Program-made: the position numbers and the translations under genes
Assembly: GCA_013285805.1 (NCBI GenBank)
Contig: JABDGY010000011.1
Location: forward strand, 1 to 53,080
Reading direction: 5' to 3'
Length of the DNA stretch: 53,080 nucleotides
Origin: Bacteroidota bacterium
Lineage (GTDB): Bacteria; Bacteroidota; Bacteroidia; JABEUT01
The notes under the pieces: model-generated
The model's input: only the letters and a program-made list of their open reading frames with translations
Databases searched by the model: none
What the model was told of the DNA's origin: nothing
Part shown: positions 17,380-26,355 of the stretch, piece after piece
Numbering within the stretch: position 1 is the first letter of the stretch
How the letters are laid out: every line of letters begins with the position of its first letter

Positions 17380-18561
17380 ATGAAATACCCCAACCTGCTT
17401 ATTAAGAAAGTTTTATCGGGTTTGGGTTATTCTGTAACCAGGAAACAGGTAAGCGGAAAAATACTGGTAAACGTATTCAACACTTCGCATAACAAAAATG
17501 CCCTGCTCTCATATATCAGAAGTGTGTTTGAAGGCAATTCAAAGGATAACAGGCATACGAATAGATTAAAGACCCACACTATTGCTGAAATACTTAATGA
17601 ACTGGGATATAATATAGATGTGGTTGATTGCTCAGATGATTTCAATGGCGATTTCGGCAAGTACGACATGGTTATAGGCCTTGGTAAATCATTGGACCAC
17701 GTATTAAAATTACGCGATAATTCTTCAAAAACAAAAGTAGTATGGTTTGGAACAGGATGTAATCCGTTATTTTCAAACCCTGCCACCATTAAGCGTGTTG
17801 CCGATTTTTATAAAAGGCATGGCAAACTAATGCTTTCCTCATCGCGCTATATAAAAGACGATACTGTTTTACAACACGAATTTGCCGATTGGATAATTCT
17901 GCATGGAAGTAAATTTGCCAAAGCAACCTTTAGAACAGAAAATATTAGCACCATACATGCACCGGTATTTATTAAGCATACGGTAACCAGGAGTGATGCA
18001 GAGTGGGCCGCAGCGAAGCAAAACTACATTTGGTTTGGAAGCGATGGTGCAATACATAAGGGATTAGACCTGGTAATTGATACATTTAAAGAATTAAAAA
18101 ACTGTACGCTGCATATTTGCGGGCAACTTGAAAACGAAAAAGAGTTTTTTAATTACTACGGCCCGGTAATTAACTCTGCAGGTAATATTAAATATCACGG
18201 TTTTGTAAATGTGGAGTCTGACAAGTTTAAAGAGATATTGAAGAGTTGCGCATTTGTAATCTACCCCAGCGCATCAGAGGGGAATTCGCCTGCGGTAATA
18301 ACGTGTATGGCAAATGGGGGGCTTATACCTATAGTTTCTGAGAGTGCAGATGTGGACATAGATACTTATGGTATTTTAATTAAGGATTTAACTATTCAGG
18401 CTGTAAATGATGCTGTAAAACAATCGCAGCAATTATCAGTGGGAGAGTTGGAGTTATGTAGCCGCAAGATAGTTGCTGAAACAAACAGGGTTAATACATT
18501 CGAATATTTTAAAACCGACTTTAAAGCTAAACTGCAGGAAGCTCTTAACAATATTAAATGA
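17380..18561 (+). CDS. Glycosyltransferase, GT4-like (GT-B fold)
   Basis: A 393-residue GT-B type glycosyltransferase. The C-terminal nucleotide-sugar half is clear: NYIWFGSDGAIHKGLDLVID, HICGQLENE, KYHGFVNVESDKFKEILKSC, and FVIYPSASEGNSPAVITCMA. The usual GT4 E-x7-E pair is reduced, since the second Glu is replaced by Thr (SEGNSPAVIT). The N-terminal half (FNTSHNKNALLSYI) is poorly conserved. The donor is not predictable. It lies 31 bp after wzt and overlaps the next gene by 4 bp. Confidence 0.82.
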   Translation: MKYPNLLIKKVLSGLGYSVTRKQVSGKILVNVFNTSHNKNALLSYIRSVFEGNSKDNRHTNRLKTHTIAEILNELGYNIDVVDCSDDFNGDFGKYDMVIGLGKSLDHVLKLRDNSSKTKVVWFGTGCNPLFSNPATIKRVADFYKRHGKLMLSSSRYIKDDTVLQHEFADWIILHGSKFAKATFRTENISTIHAPVFIKHTVTRSDAEWAAAKQNYIWFGSDGAIHKGLDLVIDTFKELKNCTLHICGQLENEKEFFNYYGPVINSAGNIKYHGFVNVESDKFKEILKSCAFVIYPSASEGNSPAVITCMANGGLIPIVSESADVDIDTYGILIKDLTIQAVNDAVKQSQQLSVGELELCSRKIVAETNRVNTFEYFKTDFKAKLQEALNNIK

Positions 18562-19376
18562 AGTGTAATATCTGTAATAGTGAAGCCTCGTTTTTTTATA
18601 AGGGAGAAATCCTTAATAAATACACTATAGAGTATTTTAAATGTGCTAATTGCGGCTTTATTCAAACGGAGAAACCGTACTGGTTGAATGAGGCATATAG
18701 CGACGCAATTGCCACACTCGATATTGGATTAATAGGAAGAAACCTGGAATTATCGGCAATTACACAGAAGATAATTTCAACCTTCTATGGTAATGCAAAA
18801 CAATTTCTTGACTATGGCGGAGGCTATGGAATATTTGTCCGCTTAATGCGCGATAAAGGTTTTCCATTTTACCGTTTCGATACCCATTGTGAAAATACTT
18901 TCGCAAAATATTTCGATATAGCTGATGTTCAACAGAAGAAATTTGATTTGGTTACCGCATTCGAAGTTTTTGAGCATCTTGAAAACCCGGTAGAGGAAGT
19001 GAAGAAAATGTTCGGTTTCGCTCCTTCCATTTTATTTTCAACCCTGTTAGCTCCGACAAGCGCTGAAGAGTTTGATAAATGGTGGTATAGGGCGCCGCTA
19101 TCGGGCCAGCATATTTCATTCTTTTCCCTTGAATCATTGAAGTTTATTGCAAAGCAGAATAATAAAAAACTCTATTCCAATAACCTGAACCTGCATTTGA
19201 TAACCGACCTTGAGATAGATAATAGTGCATTTATTAAAGCAATTTCCCCGAAAAGGAAAACACTACTGGAACGTGTGTCGGGAAAATTCTTTTCTGATAA
19301 AGAACTGCCGAGACGAAAATCTTTACTTGAGGAAGATTATAAGTCTATTGAAGAAAGATTAAAAAAACTGGGCTGA
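18558..19376 (+). CDS. SAM-dependent methyltransferase with N-terminal zinc-ribbon
   Basis: A 272-residue class I methyltransferase. The N-terminus has two CxxC pairs (MKCNICNS and FKCANCGFIQ), the zinc-ribbon seen in sugar C-methyltransferase-like proteins. The SAM-binding glycine loop is FLDYGGGYGIFVRLM, and the post-I acidic motif is FDLVTAFEVFEHLENP. Within a polysaccharide operon with a Wzt_C domain, methylation of a sugar in the surface polymer (possibly chain capping) is likely, though a precursor C-methylation is also possible. It overlaps the upstream GT gene by 4 bp. Confidence 0.88.
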   Translation: MKCNICNSEASFFYKGEILNKYTIEYFKCANCGFIQTEKPYWLNEAYSDAIATLDIGLIGRNLELSAITQKIISTFYGNAKQFLDYGGGYGIFVRLMRDKGFPFYRFDTHCENTFAKYFDIADVQQKKFDLVTAFEVFEHLENPVEEVKKMFGFAPSILFSTLLAPTSAEEFDKWWYRAPLSGQHISFFSLESLKFIAKQNNKKLYSNNLNLHLITDLEIDNSAFIKAISPKRKTLLERVSGKFFSDKELPRRKSLLEEDYKSIEERLKKLG

Positions 19377-19377
19377 T

Positions 19378-20526
19378 ATGTACACAATGAAAGAAATTGT
19401 GAATAAAGGCTCGCGGAAACTGGAAAGCACGCTTACTGAAAGTGTCGAAAAGACATTGTACTCGAAAAAAGTAAAGGGCGATAATAATGATATACTAATC
19501 GTGAGGCTCGATGGAATAGGCGATTACATACTATTCCGTAACTTTATTGAAGAGCTTTTCAAGGACAACAAGGAGAAGGGCAAACTTGTTTTATGCGGTA
19601 ATATACTATGGAAGGACCTGGCTGAGAAGCTTGACGCCCCATTTATCAGGGAATTTATTTGGGTTGATGTACCAAAGCTGCACCAGGCATCGTATCGCTT
19701 TGCAGTTTACAGGAAATTGCAAAAGGCCAAATGCGGTACGTTGCTTAATCCCGTCTATTCCAGGACGGCTGATGGCGACAAGTTGGCTTTACACAGTGGA
19801 GTAAGAAGAGTTATTGGATACAATGGTGATGAAGTAAATATTAGCCATGAAAGGAAAATAGAGAATGATAAGAGATATAGCGAACTGGTGCCTTCTTCGC
19901 AAAAGAATATGTTTGAATTTTACCGGAACAAATATTTTTTTGAAAAAGTACTGGGTAAGGAATTAAAAATTCAAAAACCGTCTATTAATAGTGATTCGGC
20001 CAGTAGTGAAGAAAAGAAGCATATACTTATTTTTCCCGGTGCAGGGCAGGAATACAGGAAATGGCCGTCAGTTCATTTCGCCCAGCTATGCAAAAGCATT
20101 TCTGAAAAATATAAACTGTCAATAATTATCGGGGGCTCAAAAAGTGATAGTGTTAGTGCAAAAGAAATAATTTCAAAAGCAGGAGTTAGCGTAACGGATA
20201 ATACAGGCAAGTCTGACCTGGTTGATACGATAGAACTGATAAAGAAAGCGGCCTTAGTTATAGCCAATGATACGGGCTTAATGCATCTATCAGTGGCTTT
20301 GAATAGCCCTACTATATGCATAACAAATGGAAATAATTACAAACGGTTTTGCCCATACCCCGATGAATTGAATGCTACGTTAAAGGTTGTTTTGCCCGAT
20401 GAGTTTGAAAACAAAATAAATGATAAACAAGGTGAGGAGAAGTTATTGGGGAAAGAATCGCATTTGGATATGGGATTAATAAAACCGGAGAAAGTATTTA
20501 AAGTTGTAAAAGAAATACTGGGGTAA
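19378..20526 (+). CDS. Glycosyltransferase family 9 (heptosyltransferase-like)
   Basis: A 382-residue GT9 enzyme, the family of LPS heptosyltransferases. Marks are ILIVRLDGIGDYILFRNFIE at the N-terminal domain, HILIFPGAGQEYRKWPSVHF starting the donor domain, and VIANDTGLMHLSVALNSPTI, the classic D-T-G-x-x-H-x-A motif. It lies one base after the methyltransferase stop. An ATG three codons downstream (19387) is an alternative start. The donor might be ADP-heptose or another NDP-sugar. Confidence 0.91.
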   Translation: MYTMKEIVNKGSRKLESTLTESVEKTLYSKKVKGDNNDILIVRLDGIGDYILFRNFIEELFKDNKEKGKLVLCGNILWKDLAEKLDAPFIREFIWVDVPKLHQASYRFAVYRKLQKAKCGTLLNPVYSRTADGDKLALHSGVRRVIGYNGDEVNISHERKIENDKRYSELVPSSQKNMFEFYRNKYFFEKVLGKELKIQKPSINSDSASSEEKKHILIFPGAGQEYRKWPSVHFAQLCKSISEKYKLSIIIGGSKSDSVSAKEIISKAGVSVTDNTGKSDLVDTIELIKKAALVIANDTGLMHLSVALNSPTICITNGNNYKRFCPYPDELNATLKVVLPDEFENKINDKQGEEKLLGKESHLDMGLIKPEKVFKVVKEILG

Positions 20527-21278
20527 TGCCAAAGCTGTCAATCATAACAATTAACTACAACAACAAGGCAGGTCTTGAAAAGACTATTCAAAGTGTTGTG
20601 GGGCAGACATACCGGGACTTTGAATACATTATTATTGATGGTGGCTCAAATGACGGAAGCGTTGAAGTGATAAAGCAATATAGCGAAAAAATAACCAAAT
20701 GGATTTCAGAGAAAGACTCGGGCATTTATAATGCGATGAATAAGGGAATTAGCCTGGCAAGGGGGGAATATTGCCTGTTTTTAAATAGCGGCGATTATTT
20801 ATATAAGGCTAATGTATTAGAGAGTGTTTTTAAGAAATCTTACCAGGAAGATATTATTTACGGCGACATGATTATAGAGCAGGTAAATGGTAAAAGAACC
20901 TTAGGGAAAATGCCTGAAAAGCTATCATTTGAACACATGATACAGGATACTTTGTGGCACCCGGTTTCATTTATAAAACGCGATTTATTTGCTGTTTACG
21001 GGTTGTACCGGGAAGACCTTAAAATCGTGTCGGATTATGATTTTTTGCTCAAGGCGATAGTGGTGAATAAAGTTTCTACCCGGCATATTGCAATGCCTTT
21101 TTCCGTATTTTTGATAGACGGAATGAGTTCAAAGCCTGAGAACAGCGAGATGATAAAACGGGAGAGGAAGATGGTTCAATTGCAATATTTTAAACAGGCG
21201 GAGATAGACGGTGTGCCACCAAAGCAGGAACCCAGTAAGAGTTTTTTATATAAAGTATTGCACCGGCTGAAAGGTTAG
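20526..21278 (+). CDS. Glycosyltransferase family 2
   Basis: A 250-residue inverting GT-A enzyme of the WcaA-like GT2 group. Nucleotide-binding motifs are LSIITINYNNKAGLEKTIQS, YIIIDGGSNDGSVEVIKQY, the segment SEKDSGIYNAMNKGISLARG, and FLNSGDYLY in place of the DxD motif. DTLWHPVSFIKRDLF is the acceptor-side block typical for this subgroup. The start overlaps the GT9 stop. Donor and acceptor unknown. Confidence 0.93.
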   Translation: MPKLSIITINYNNKAGLEKTIQSVVGQTYRDFEYIIIDGGSNDGSVEVIKQYSEKITKWISEKDSGIYNAMNKGISLARGEYCLFLNSGDYLYKANVLESVFKKSYQEDIIYGDMIIEQVNGKRTLGKMPEKLSFEHMIQDTLWHPVSFIKRDLFAVYGLYREDLKIVSDYDFLLKAIVVNKVSTRHIAMPFSVFLIDGMSSKPENSEMIKRERKMVQLQYFKQAEIDGVPPKQEPSKSFLYKVLHRLKG

Positions 21279-21279
21279 T

Positions 21280-22125
21280 ATGGAACAAAAAGGAAATGAA
21301 GCTTTAGTTTCTGTTATAGTGCCTTGCTACAACCAGGGCTTATTCCTTAGTGAAGCTTTAGATAGTGTAGCTGCGCAGAATTATTCTGCCTGGGAGTGTA
21401 TAATAGTTGATGATGGTTCTACTGATAATACAAAGACTATTGGAAGTGAATACGAGAGGAAGGACAAACGATTCAAATATATAAGCCAGCCTAACCAGGG
21501 TGTATCCAGGGCCAGAAATAACGGAATAGCTAATAGCCGTGGTAAATATATTCTACCCCTTGATGGCGATGATAAAATAGGGCCACGTTATATTGGAGAG
21601 GCAGTTAAGAGGCTTGAAGACGATGCATTGGTAAAGCTTGTTTACTGCATGGCCGAGACTTTTGGCAATAAGAATGAGAAATTTAATATACATACCTATT
21701 CGTATAAGAGATTGTTAATGGCAAATATGATTTTCTGTACTGCTCTTTTCAGAAAAGATGATTTCCTGAAAACTAAGGGGTATAGTGAAGATATGAGCGA
21801 AGGTTACGAGGATTGGGAGTTCTGGATAGCATTTCTAAATGAGTCTGATAAGGTAGTGCAGCTGCCTGAAGTTTATTTTTACTATAGAATAAGAGATAAT
21901 TCGAGGAACCCGAAAGTAAATGAAGAAGAAAAGCAAAAAAGAATCCGTAAGAGTATCTATACTAAACATAAGGAAATTTATGACCGCTACTTCCCGTTAC
22001 CCGAATTGCTTTTTGAGTATAATAAAGTGAATAACCAGCTGGAAAGCATGGCCGGTTCTTCTGCACTGCGTATTGGCCGCTCTATATTAAAGCCATATTG
22101 GGCAATAAAGCGGTTATTTAAATGA
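21280..22125 (+). CDS. Glycosyltransferase family 2
   Basis: A 281-residue GT2 enzyme. It opens with VSVIVPCYNQGLFLSEALDS, then IIVDDGSTDNTK, VSRARNNGIANSRGKYILPL and DGDDKI (DxD). GYEDWEFWIAFL is the ED-x-E/D catalytic-base region of the group. It sits one base after the previous stop and overlaps the RgpF-like gene by 4 bp. Sugar specificity cannot be told. Confidence 0.93.
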   Translation: MEQKGNEALVSVIVPCYNQGLFLSEALDSVAAQNYSAWECIIVDDGSTDNTKTIGSEYERKDKRFKYISQPNQGVSRARNNGIANSRGKYILPLDGDDKIGPRYIGEAVKRLEDDALVKLVYCMAETFGNKNEKFNIHTYSYKRLLMANMIFCTALFRKDDFLKTKGYSEDMSEGYEDWEFWIAFLNESDKVVQLPEVYFYYRIRDNSRNPKVNEEEKQKRIRKSIYTKHKEIYDRYFPLPELLFEYNKVNNQLESMAGSSALRIGRSILKPYWAIKRLFK

Positions 22126-23003
22126 AATCGATTTGTTTTTTCAGCAGCTATTTTAACGGGGCGAAAATACCGGACTATATTAGGGTATATCTGTTGGAAT
22201 TGTCAAAATATTTTTCCAGGATAATATTTATTACAAATGACAAGGAGATCAATGAAGAAAGTTTAACGTTTTTAACTCAGAATAAAATAGAATTGTTTTT
22301 AGTTGTCAATGAAGGATACGATTTCGGCATGTGGCATAAAGCATTGGCAAAATACGATGTAAGCGGCTATGACAGGCTTGGACTAATTAATGACTCATGC
22401 ATACTTTTCGGAAAGCTGGATACCTTTTTTAAATGGCTCGACAAGGAAAAACCTGATTATAGCGGCTTAACAGACAGTTACCAGATAGAATACCATATAC
22501 AGTCATATTTTCTTATTATAAACAAGGAGACTATCCCTTTTGTAATAGATTATTTCAGGCAAAACGGGATAATTGCAGAACTGAGTGAAGTTATAAGGGT
22601 TTATGAAGTCGGATTAAGCCAGTATCTTGTAAAAATGGGTAAGAACCTAAAAGCAATGTATCATTTTACAAAAGAAACAGACTCAAATAATAATGCCATT
22701 GTGTGGGCCATGCCATTAATTAAAGAGGGGTTCCCGATGGTTAAGAAAAAAATAATTTCAAGAGAATATAAATACAAATACTGGAGGAGCCTGGTTGCAC
22801 GCGGCCATGACCCTTTCCCTGAGCATTATATTAAATTAATAGCTAAAAAAATCAATAACCCCGAAATTGGTAAAATGTTCACCGAAGTGAGGAGCAAGAA
22901 AGGCTTTTTAGGGGAAGTGAGCTTTACAACTATTAGCCTGTTAGCTATTTTGAGCCGTATCAGAAGGAAGCAATTTTATGGTATAAATAATTATCCCCGG
23001 TAA
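22122..23003 (+). CDS. Rhamnan synthesis F (RgpF)-family protein
   Basis: A 293-residue member of the rhamnan synthesis F family, found in rhamnose-rich polysaccharide clusters. Features are ICFFSSYFNGAKIPDYIRVY, the block NEGYDFGMWHKALAKYD, LGLINDSCILFG, and YSGLTDSYQIEYHIQSYFLI. Family members are GT-A-like transferases acting on rhamnose or related deoxysugar chains. This suggests rhamnose or another deoxysugar in the polymer, but no dTDP-rhamnose genes are in the window. A 4-bp overlap with the preceding gene supports one operon. Confidence 0.82.
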   Translation: MKSICFFSSYFNGAKIPDYIRVYLLELSKYFSRIIFITNDKEINEESLTFLTQNKIELFLVVNEGYDFGMWHKALAKYDVSGYDRLGLINDSCILFGKLDTFFKWLDKEKPDYSGLTDSYQIEYHIQSYFLIINKETIPFVIDYFRQNGIIAELSEVIRVYEVGLSQYLVKMGKNLKAMYHFTKETDSNNNAIVWAMPLIKEGFPMVKKKIISREYKYKYWRSLVARGHDPFPEHYIKLIAKKINNPEIGKMFTEVRSKKGFLGEVSFTTISLLAILSRIRRKQFYGINNYPR

Positions 23004-23004
23004 T

Positions 23005-24024
23005 ATGCAAGCCCTTGTAAGCGTTTGCATACCTACATACAATGGCCTTCAATACCTGAAGGAGTGCATAGACTCTGCCATAGGGCAAACATATAGTGAC
23101 ATAGAGATTGTAATATGCGATGATTGCTCCACTGATGGAACATGGGATTTGGTCAACACGTATGCAGCCAAGGATAATAGGATTAAGGCATTTCGCAACG
23201 ATAAAAACCTTGGGCTGGTCGGGAACTGGAACAAGTGTATTGGTTTAGTAAAGGGCGAATGGATAAAATTTCTTTTCCAGGACGATTACTTAGACACTGA
23301 TTGCATTGCAGAAATGGTGCAGGGTATTTTGGAAGGCGATAAACTGGTAACATCGGGCAGAAGATTAATTTTTGACCCGGGACTGGATGAAAAGGTGAAG
23401 CAATATTCGTTAAGTCAAACCCTGACGTTCGAAAGGCTGGGTATAAATTCATCGGTTCCTGTGAATATTACTGCTGAGAGGATTTCTGAATTCGCAGTAG
23501 ATAATATATGTATGAATTTTATTGGAGAACCAACAGTAATAATGTTCAGGAAGGATTGCGTGGCTGATGTAGGCTACTTTAATGCCGATATTTCACAATT
23601 ATGCGATTTAGAATACTTTTTAAGAATTGCATCGAAGTACGGGTTGAAATATATTCCACGCCAGCTTACATGGTTCAGGGTGCACAGGCAATCTACGTCG
23701 TCGTCGCATATGAAGAACAAGCTTTTTATGTTGAATTACCTTGATCCTATTATAATTACGCATCAATTATTGTTCGCCCCACAATATGATGATTTAAGGA
23801 AAGCAATTGCGCCACGTCGGAAGGTTAAACTAACTCAGTATTTTCGGGTAAGAACATACGAAGCAAAAAAAGTTGCAATGCTTTCCAATAATGAAGATAT
23901 ACTGAAGTTCAAGGCAATTTCAGGTAAATATCATCAAATTGAAAGCTATGCAAATGGCAGCATCATTACCAAGATTGCCTACTCCCTCATAAAACTGAAA
24001 CGAGCCATAACGAAGAAAGCATAA
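23005..24024 (+). CDS. Glycosyltransferase family 2
   Basis: A 339-residue GT2 enzyme: VSVCIPTYNGLQYLKECIDS, IVICDDCSTDGTWDLV, WNKCIGLVKGEWIKFLFQDD (DxD-like QDDY), and FRVHRQSTSS at the end of the catalytic domain. The last 80 residues are basic and helical, perhaps membrane-associated. Adjacent to its neighbours without gaps. Specificity unknown. Confidence 0.93.
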   Translation: MQALVSVCIPTYNGLQYLKECIDSAIGQTYSDIEIVICDDCSTDGTWDLVNTYAAKDNRIKAFRNDKNLGLVGNWNKCIGLVKGEWIKFLFQDDYLDTDCIAEMVQGILEGDKLVTSGRRLIFDPGLDEKVKQYSLSQTLTFERLGINSSVPVNITAERISEFAVDNICMNFIGEPTVIMFRKDCVADVGYFNADISQLCDLEYFLRIASKYGLKYIPRQLTWFRVHRQSTSSSHMKNKLFMLNYLDPIIITHQLLFAPQYDDLRKAIAPRRKVKLTQYFRVRTYEAKKVAMLSNNEDILKFKAISGKYHQIESYANGSIITKIAYSLIKLKRAITKKA

Positions 24025-24035
24025 TTTTACAGAAT

Positions 24036-24911
24036 ATGGTTTTCGATTGCTTTACATTCTTCAACGAACTTGATTTACTTGAAATCAGGTTAAATGTTTT
24101 GAACGACGTTGTAGATAAGTTCGTGCTGGTTGAAGCTACCAAAACCCACCAGGGTAAGGATAAGCCGCTTTTCTTTTCTGAAAATAAAGCGCGCTTTTCA
24201 AAATTTAGTGATAAGATAATCCATGTTATAATTAATAAATATCCCCCTAATGATGGAACTTCTGCATGGACACTTGAGCGATACCAGCGCGATATGATTA
24301 TGGAAGGGCTTAAAGACGCAAAAACGGGTGATGTTGTAATGATATCGGACCTTGATGAAATACCCAAGCCCGAATTGGTAAAGGCATATAAAGGAAAGCG
24401 TGGTATAAAGGTTTTCAGGCAGCAGGCGTACTACTACTTTATTAATTGTAAAAACATAAGCGATGGCGACGGTTATGGATGGTGCGGTACGGTTATGGCC
24501 CCATTCAACCCCAAACTGACACCCCAAACGCTACGGTTCGTTAGCATACAATTTGCAGCGCTATATTCGCCCAGGTTTAAAGTAAGGGTATATTACCGGC
24601 TGAAAATAATAAAATGGAAATTCGAACTTCGAAGCAATATATATGCAGTTAAAAATGGCGGCTGGCATTTCAGTTTCCTGGGCGGTGTTGAAATGATTAT
24701 AAAAAAGCTTGAAGCGTTTGCCCATTCAGAATATAATAAAGGTGAATATAAAGACCCGAAGAAGATAGAAGAGGCACTGAATGAGGGTAAAGATATTTTT
24801 GGCAGAAATTTCAGGTATAAGTTTGTGCCCCTTGATAATTCGTTCCCTGAATATATATTGAAGAATAAGGATAAATATAGCCACCTGGTAAAGGAAATTA
24901 CCAACAGGTAA
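24036..24911 (+). CDS. Glycosyltransferase family 17 (N-acetylglucosaminyltransferase-like)
   Basis: A 291-residue GT17 protein, the family named for beta-1,4-mannosyl-glycoprotein beta-1,4-GlcNAc transferase. Family marks: VFDCFTFFNELDLLEIRLNV, FVLVEATKTHQGKDKPLFF, WTLERYQRDMIMEGL, the DxD-type segment VMISDLDEIPKPE, and GGWHFSFLGG. GT17 members are less common than GT2 in bacterial clusters but recurrent in Bacteroidota. It probably adds a HexNAc branch or backbone residue. It lies 11 bp after the previous gene and is followed directly by another GT2 gene. Confidence 0.88.
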   Translation: MVFDCFTFFNELDLLEIRLNVLNDVVDKFVLVEATKTHQGKDKPLFFSENKARFSKFSDKIIHVIINKYPPNDGTSAWTLERYQRDMIMEGLKDAKTGDVVMISDLDEIPKPELVKAYKGKRGIKVFRQQAYYYFINCKNISDGDGYGWCGTVMAPFNPKLTPQTLRFVSIQFAALYSPRFKVRVYYRLKIIKWKFELRSNIYAVKNGGWHFSFLGGVEMIIKKLEAFAHSEYNKGEYKDPKKIEEALNEGKDIFGRNFRYKFVPLDNSFPEYILKNKDKYSHLVKEITNR

Positions 24912-24912
24912 A

Positions 24913-25839
24913 ATGCCGATGGATAGCAAGCCTGACATAAGTATAATAATAGTGAGCTATAATGTTTGGGAATACCTTGAAAAATGTATTTCTTCCATTT
25001 TGCTTCAGAAGGAAATTTCATTTGAGATTATTGTGGCAGATAATAATTCCATTGACGGTACAATTCAAAATATCAAACAAAAGTTCCCGCAGGTAAGAAT
25101 AATACACAATACGAAGAATATTGGTTTTTCTGCGGCGAATAATGCCGGGATTAAAGAGGCTAAAGGGGATCTTATTCTTTTACTGAACCCCGATACCGAG
25201 TTAAAGGATACTAACACATTGGCGGAAATGGAGAAGTTTATGGAGTTAAACCCTGAAACAGGAATACTGGCACCCATGTTATTGAATACCGATGGTACAC
25301 TTCAGCCTTCATACTGGAATTTCCCAAAAGTCACCAATTTATTCCTGGAGCTATTCTACCTGCACAGGATAAAGAAAATGGAGCCTAAAACATCTCCTGT
25401 TGAAATAGAGACTGCTTCAGGGGCCGCATTATGTTTCAGTAAGGCCATTTCCGATGGAATAGGGGGGCTAGATGAAAATATGTTCTGGATGGATGATATT
25501 GATTATTGCTTCAGGGTACACAAAACAGGGAGGAAAATAACTTATAACCCTGGTATCAGGGTTATTCACCATGGCGGTAAAAGCACCACAGGAAACTATT
25601 TTATAAGTATACCAAACCAGGTAATAAGTAAGATAAAATACTTCAAAAAACATGGTACATGGCTGCAATATGCCATACAAAACATGCTAAGTTTCATTTT
25701 TATTATTAGCCGATTGATAGTGTTTACAATACTTTCGCCCATGGGCAGCACCTACCGGCAAAAGAGTACTGCTTATTCTGTGGCCTTGAAAGCCTATATA
25801 AAGTATAATTTCAACGGAAACAATGAAATTGTAAGCTAA
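24913..25839 (+). CDS. Glycosyltransferase family 2 (rhamnosyltransferase-like)
   Basis: A 308-residue GT2 enzyme resembling dTDP-rhamnosyltransferases (WbbL/RfbF type): ISIIIVSYNVWEYLEKCISS, IIVADNNSIDGTI, NIGFSAANNAGIKEAKGDLI, LLNPDTEL (DxD), and FWMDDIDYCFRVHKTGRKI followed by IRVIHHGGKST. A C-terminal hydrophobic helix (FIFIISRLIVFTILSPMG) suggests membrane attachment. It is the last gene of the operon. With the RgpF-like protein it argues for a deoxysugar in the polymer. Confidence 0.93.
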   Translation: MPMDSKPDISIIIVSYNVWEYLEKCISSILLQKEISFEIIVADNNSIDGTIQNIKQKFPQVRIIHNTKNIGFSAANNAGIKEAKGDLILLLNPDTELKDTNTLAEMEKFMELNPETGILAPMLLNTDGTLQPSYWNFPKVTNLFLELFYLHRIKKMEPKTSPVEIETASGAALCFSKAISDGIGGLDENMFWMDDIDYCFRVHKTGRKITYNPGIRVIHHGGKSTTGNYFISIPNQVISKIKYFKKHGTWLQYAIQNMLSFIFIISRLIVFTILSPMGSTYRQKSTAYSVALKAYIKYNFNGNNEIVS

Positions 25840-25894
25840 AACAGGCCTTTTGCATATAATTTATATTTAAGTGGGGCTATTATAGCTAAATAGT

Positions 25895-25902
25895 TATCTT
25901 TG
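25895..25902 (+). promoter_or_regulatory. -7 box TATCTTTG for the tRNA-Pro/tRNA-Arg pair
   Basis: A perfect TAnnTTTG box 31 bp upstream of mature tRNA-Pro on the same strand. It would drive both tRNAs as one transcript. Confidence 0.52.
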
Positions 25903-25932
25903 CGCCCCTGTAAAAAGTTCTATCATTAGTTT

Positions 25933-26007
25933 CGGGGCGTAGCGTAGTCCGGTTATCGCGCCTGCTTTGGGAGCAGGAGGTCGTCAGTTCGAATCTGGCC
26001 GCCCCGA
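25933..26007 (+). tRNA. tRNA-Pro (anticodon TGG)
   Basis: A 75-nt tRNA with acceptor arms CGGGGCG / CGCCCCG, discriminator A, anticodon stem CCTGC...GCAGG with loop TTTGGGA (anticodon TGG), and T-loop AGTTCGAATCT. CCA is not encoded. It lies 25 nt upstream of tRNA-Arg. Confidence 0.97.
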
Positions 26008-26032
26008 CAGAAATAGGGATATCTCCAACCAA

Positions 26033-26106
26033 GATCCCGTAGCTCAGTTGGATAGAGCAACAGATTTCTAATCTGTCGGTCGTGGGTTCGACTCCCGCCG
26101 GGATCA
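26033..26106 (+). tRNA. tRNA-Arg (anticodon TCT)
   Basis: A 74-nt tRNA with acceptor arms GATCCCG / CGGGATC, discriminator A, anticodon stem ACAGA...TCTGT with loop TTTCTAA (anticodon TCT), and T-loop GGTTCGACTCC. Its 3' end is part of a repeat found again at 46805, as is typical of integration target sites. Confidence 0.97.
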
Positions 26107-26134
26107 CGAAACAGATTGATAATCATCTGTATAT
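26100..26134 (+). repeat. tRNA-Arg 3'-end repeat, left copy (possible attL)
   Basis: A 35-bp sequence comprising the last 7 nt of tRNA-Arg (GGGATCA) and 28 nt downstream. It recurs at 46805-46839 with 33 of 35 identical positions. It contains the imperfect palindrome ACAGATTGATAATCATCTGT, which could be a recombinase-binding core or a hairpin. Confidence 0.6.
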
Positions 26135-26161
26135 TACGAAACACATATAGCATAAAATAAG

Positions 26162-26233
26162 AAAACCCCTTCCCGGTGCTTTGCCGCCAAGATTAAGAGG
26201 AGGATAGGGATTCTGGCGCGGGAAGAGGTTTTT
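26162..26233. terminator. Long imperfect hairpin, probable bidirectional terminator
   Basis: Arms AAAACCCCTTCCCG (26162-26175) and CGGGAAGAGGTTTTT (26219-26233) pair with one mismatch, with GGTGC/GGCGC-rich internal sequence between. Runs of A on the left and T on the right make it usable in both directions. It would end the tRNA transcript from the left and the outer-membrane-protein transcript from the right. Confidence 0.6.
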
Positions 26234-26355
26234 ATAACACTACTCAGAGTTATGGATGCAATTTAGACCATGTTGCTTTCTTTATCCGGTTTTTTTCTTT
26301 AAGTGCATGATTAATATCGGTTAACACATTAAAACTATCGGCAAGCATTATTGCC

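Noticed and set aside
26060-26076. Likeness of the tRNA-Arg anticodon stem-loop to the palindrome in the 35-bp repeat
   Set aside because: Both are short ACAGAT-type hairpins. The resemblance is limited and the tRNA structure fully explains the first.
26250-26348. Minus-strand ORF of 32 codons after the barrel protein
   Set aside because: The reading frame continues open upstream into the 3' end of the barrel gene, has no promoter or RBS, and encodes nothing recognisable. It is most likely chance.
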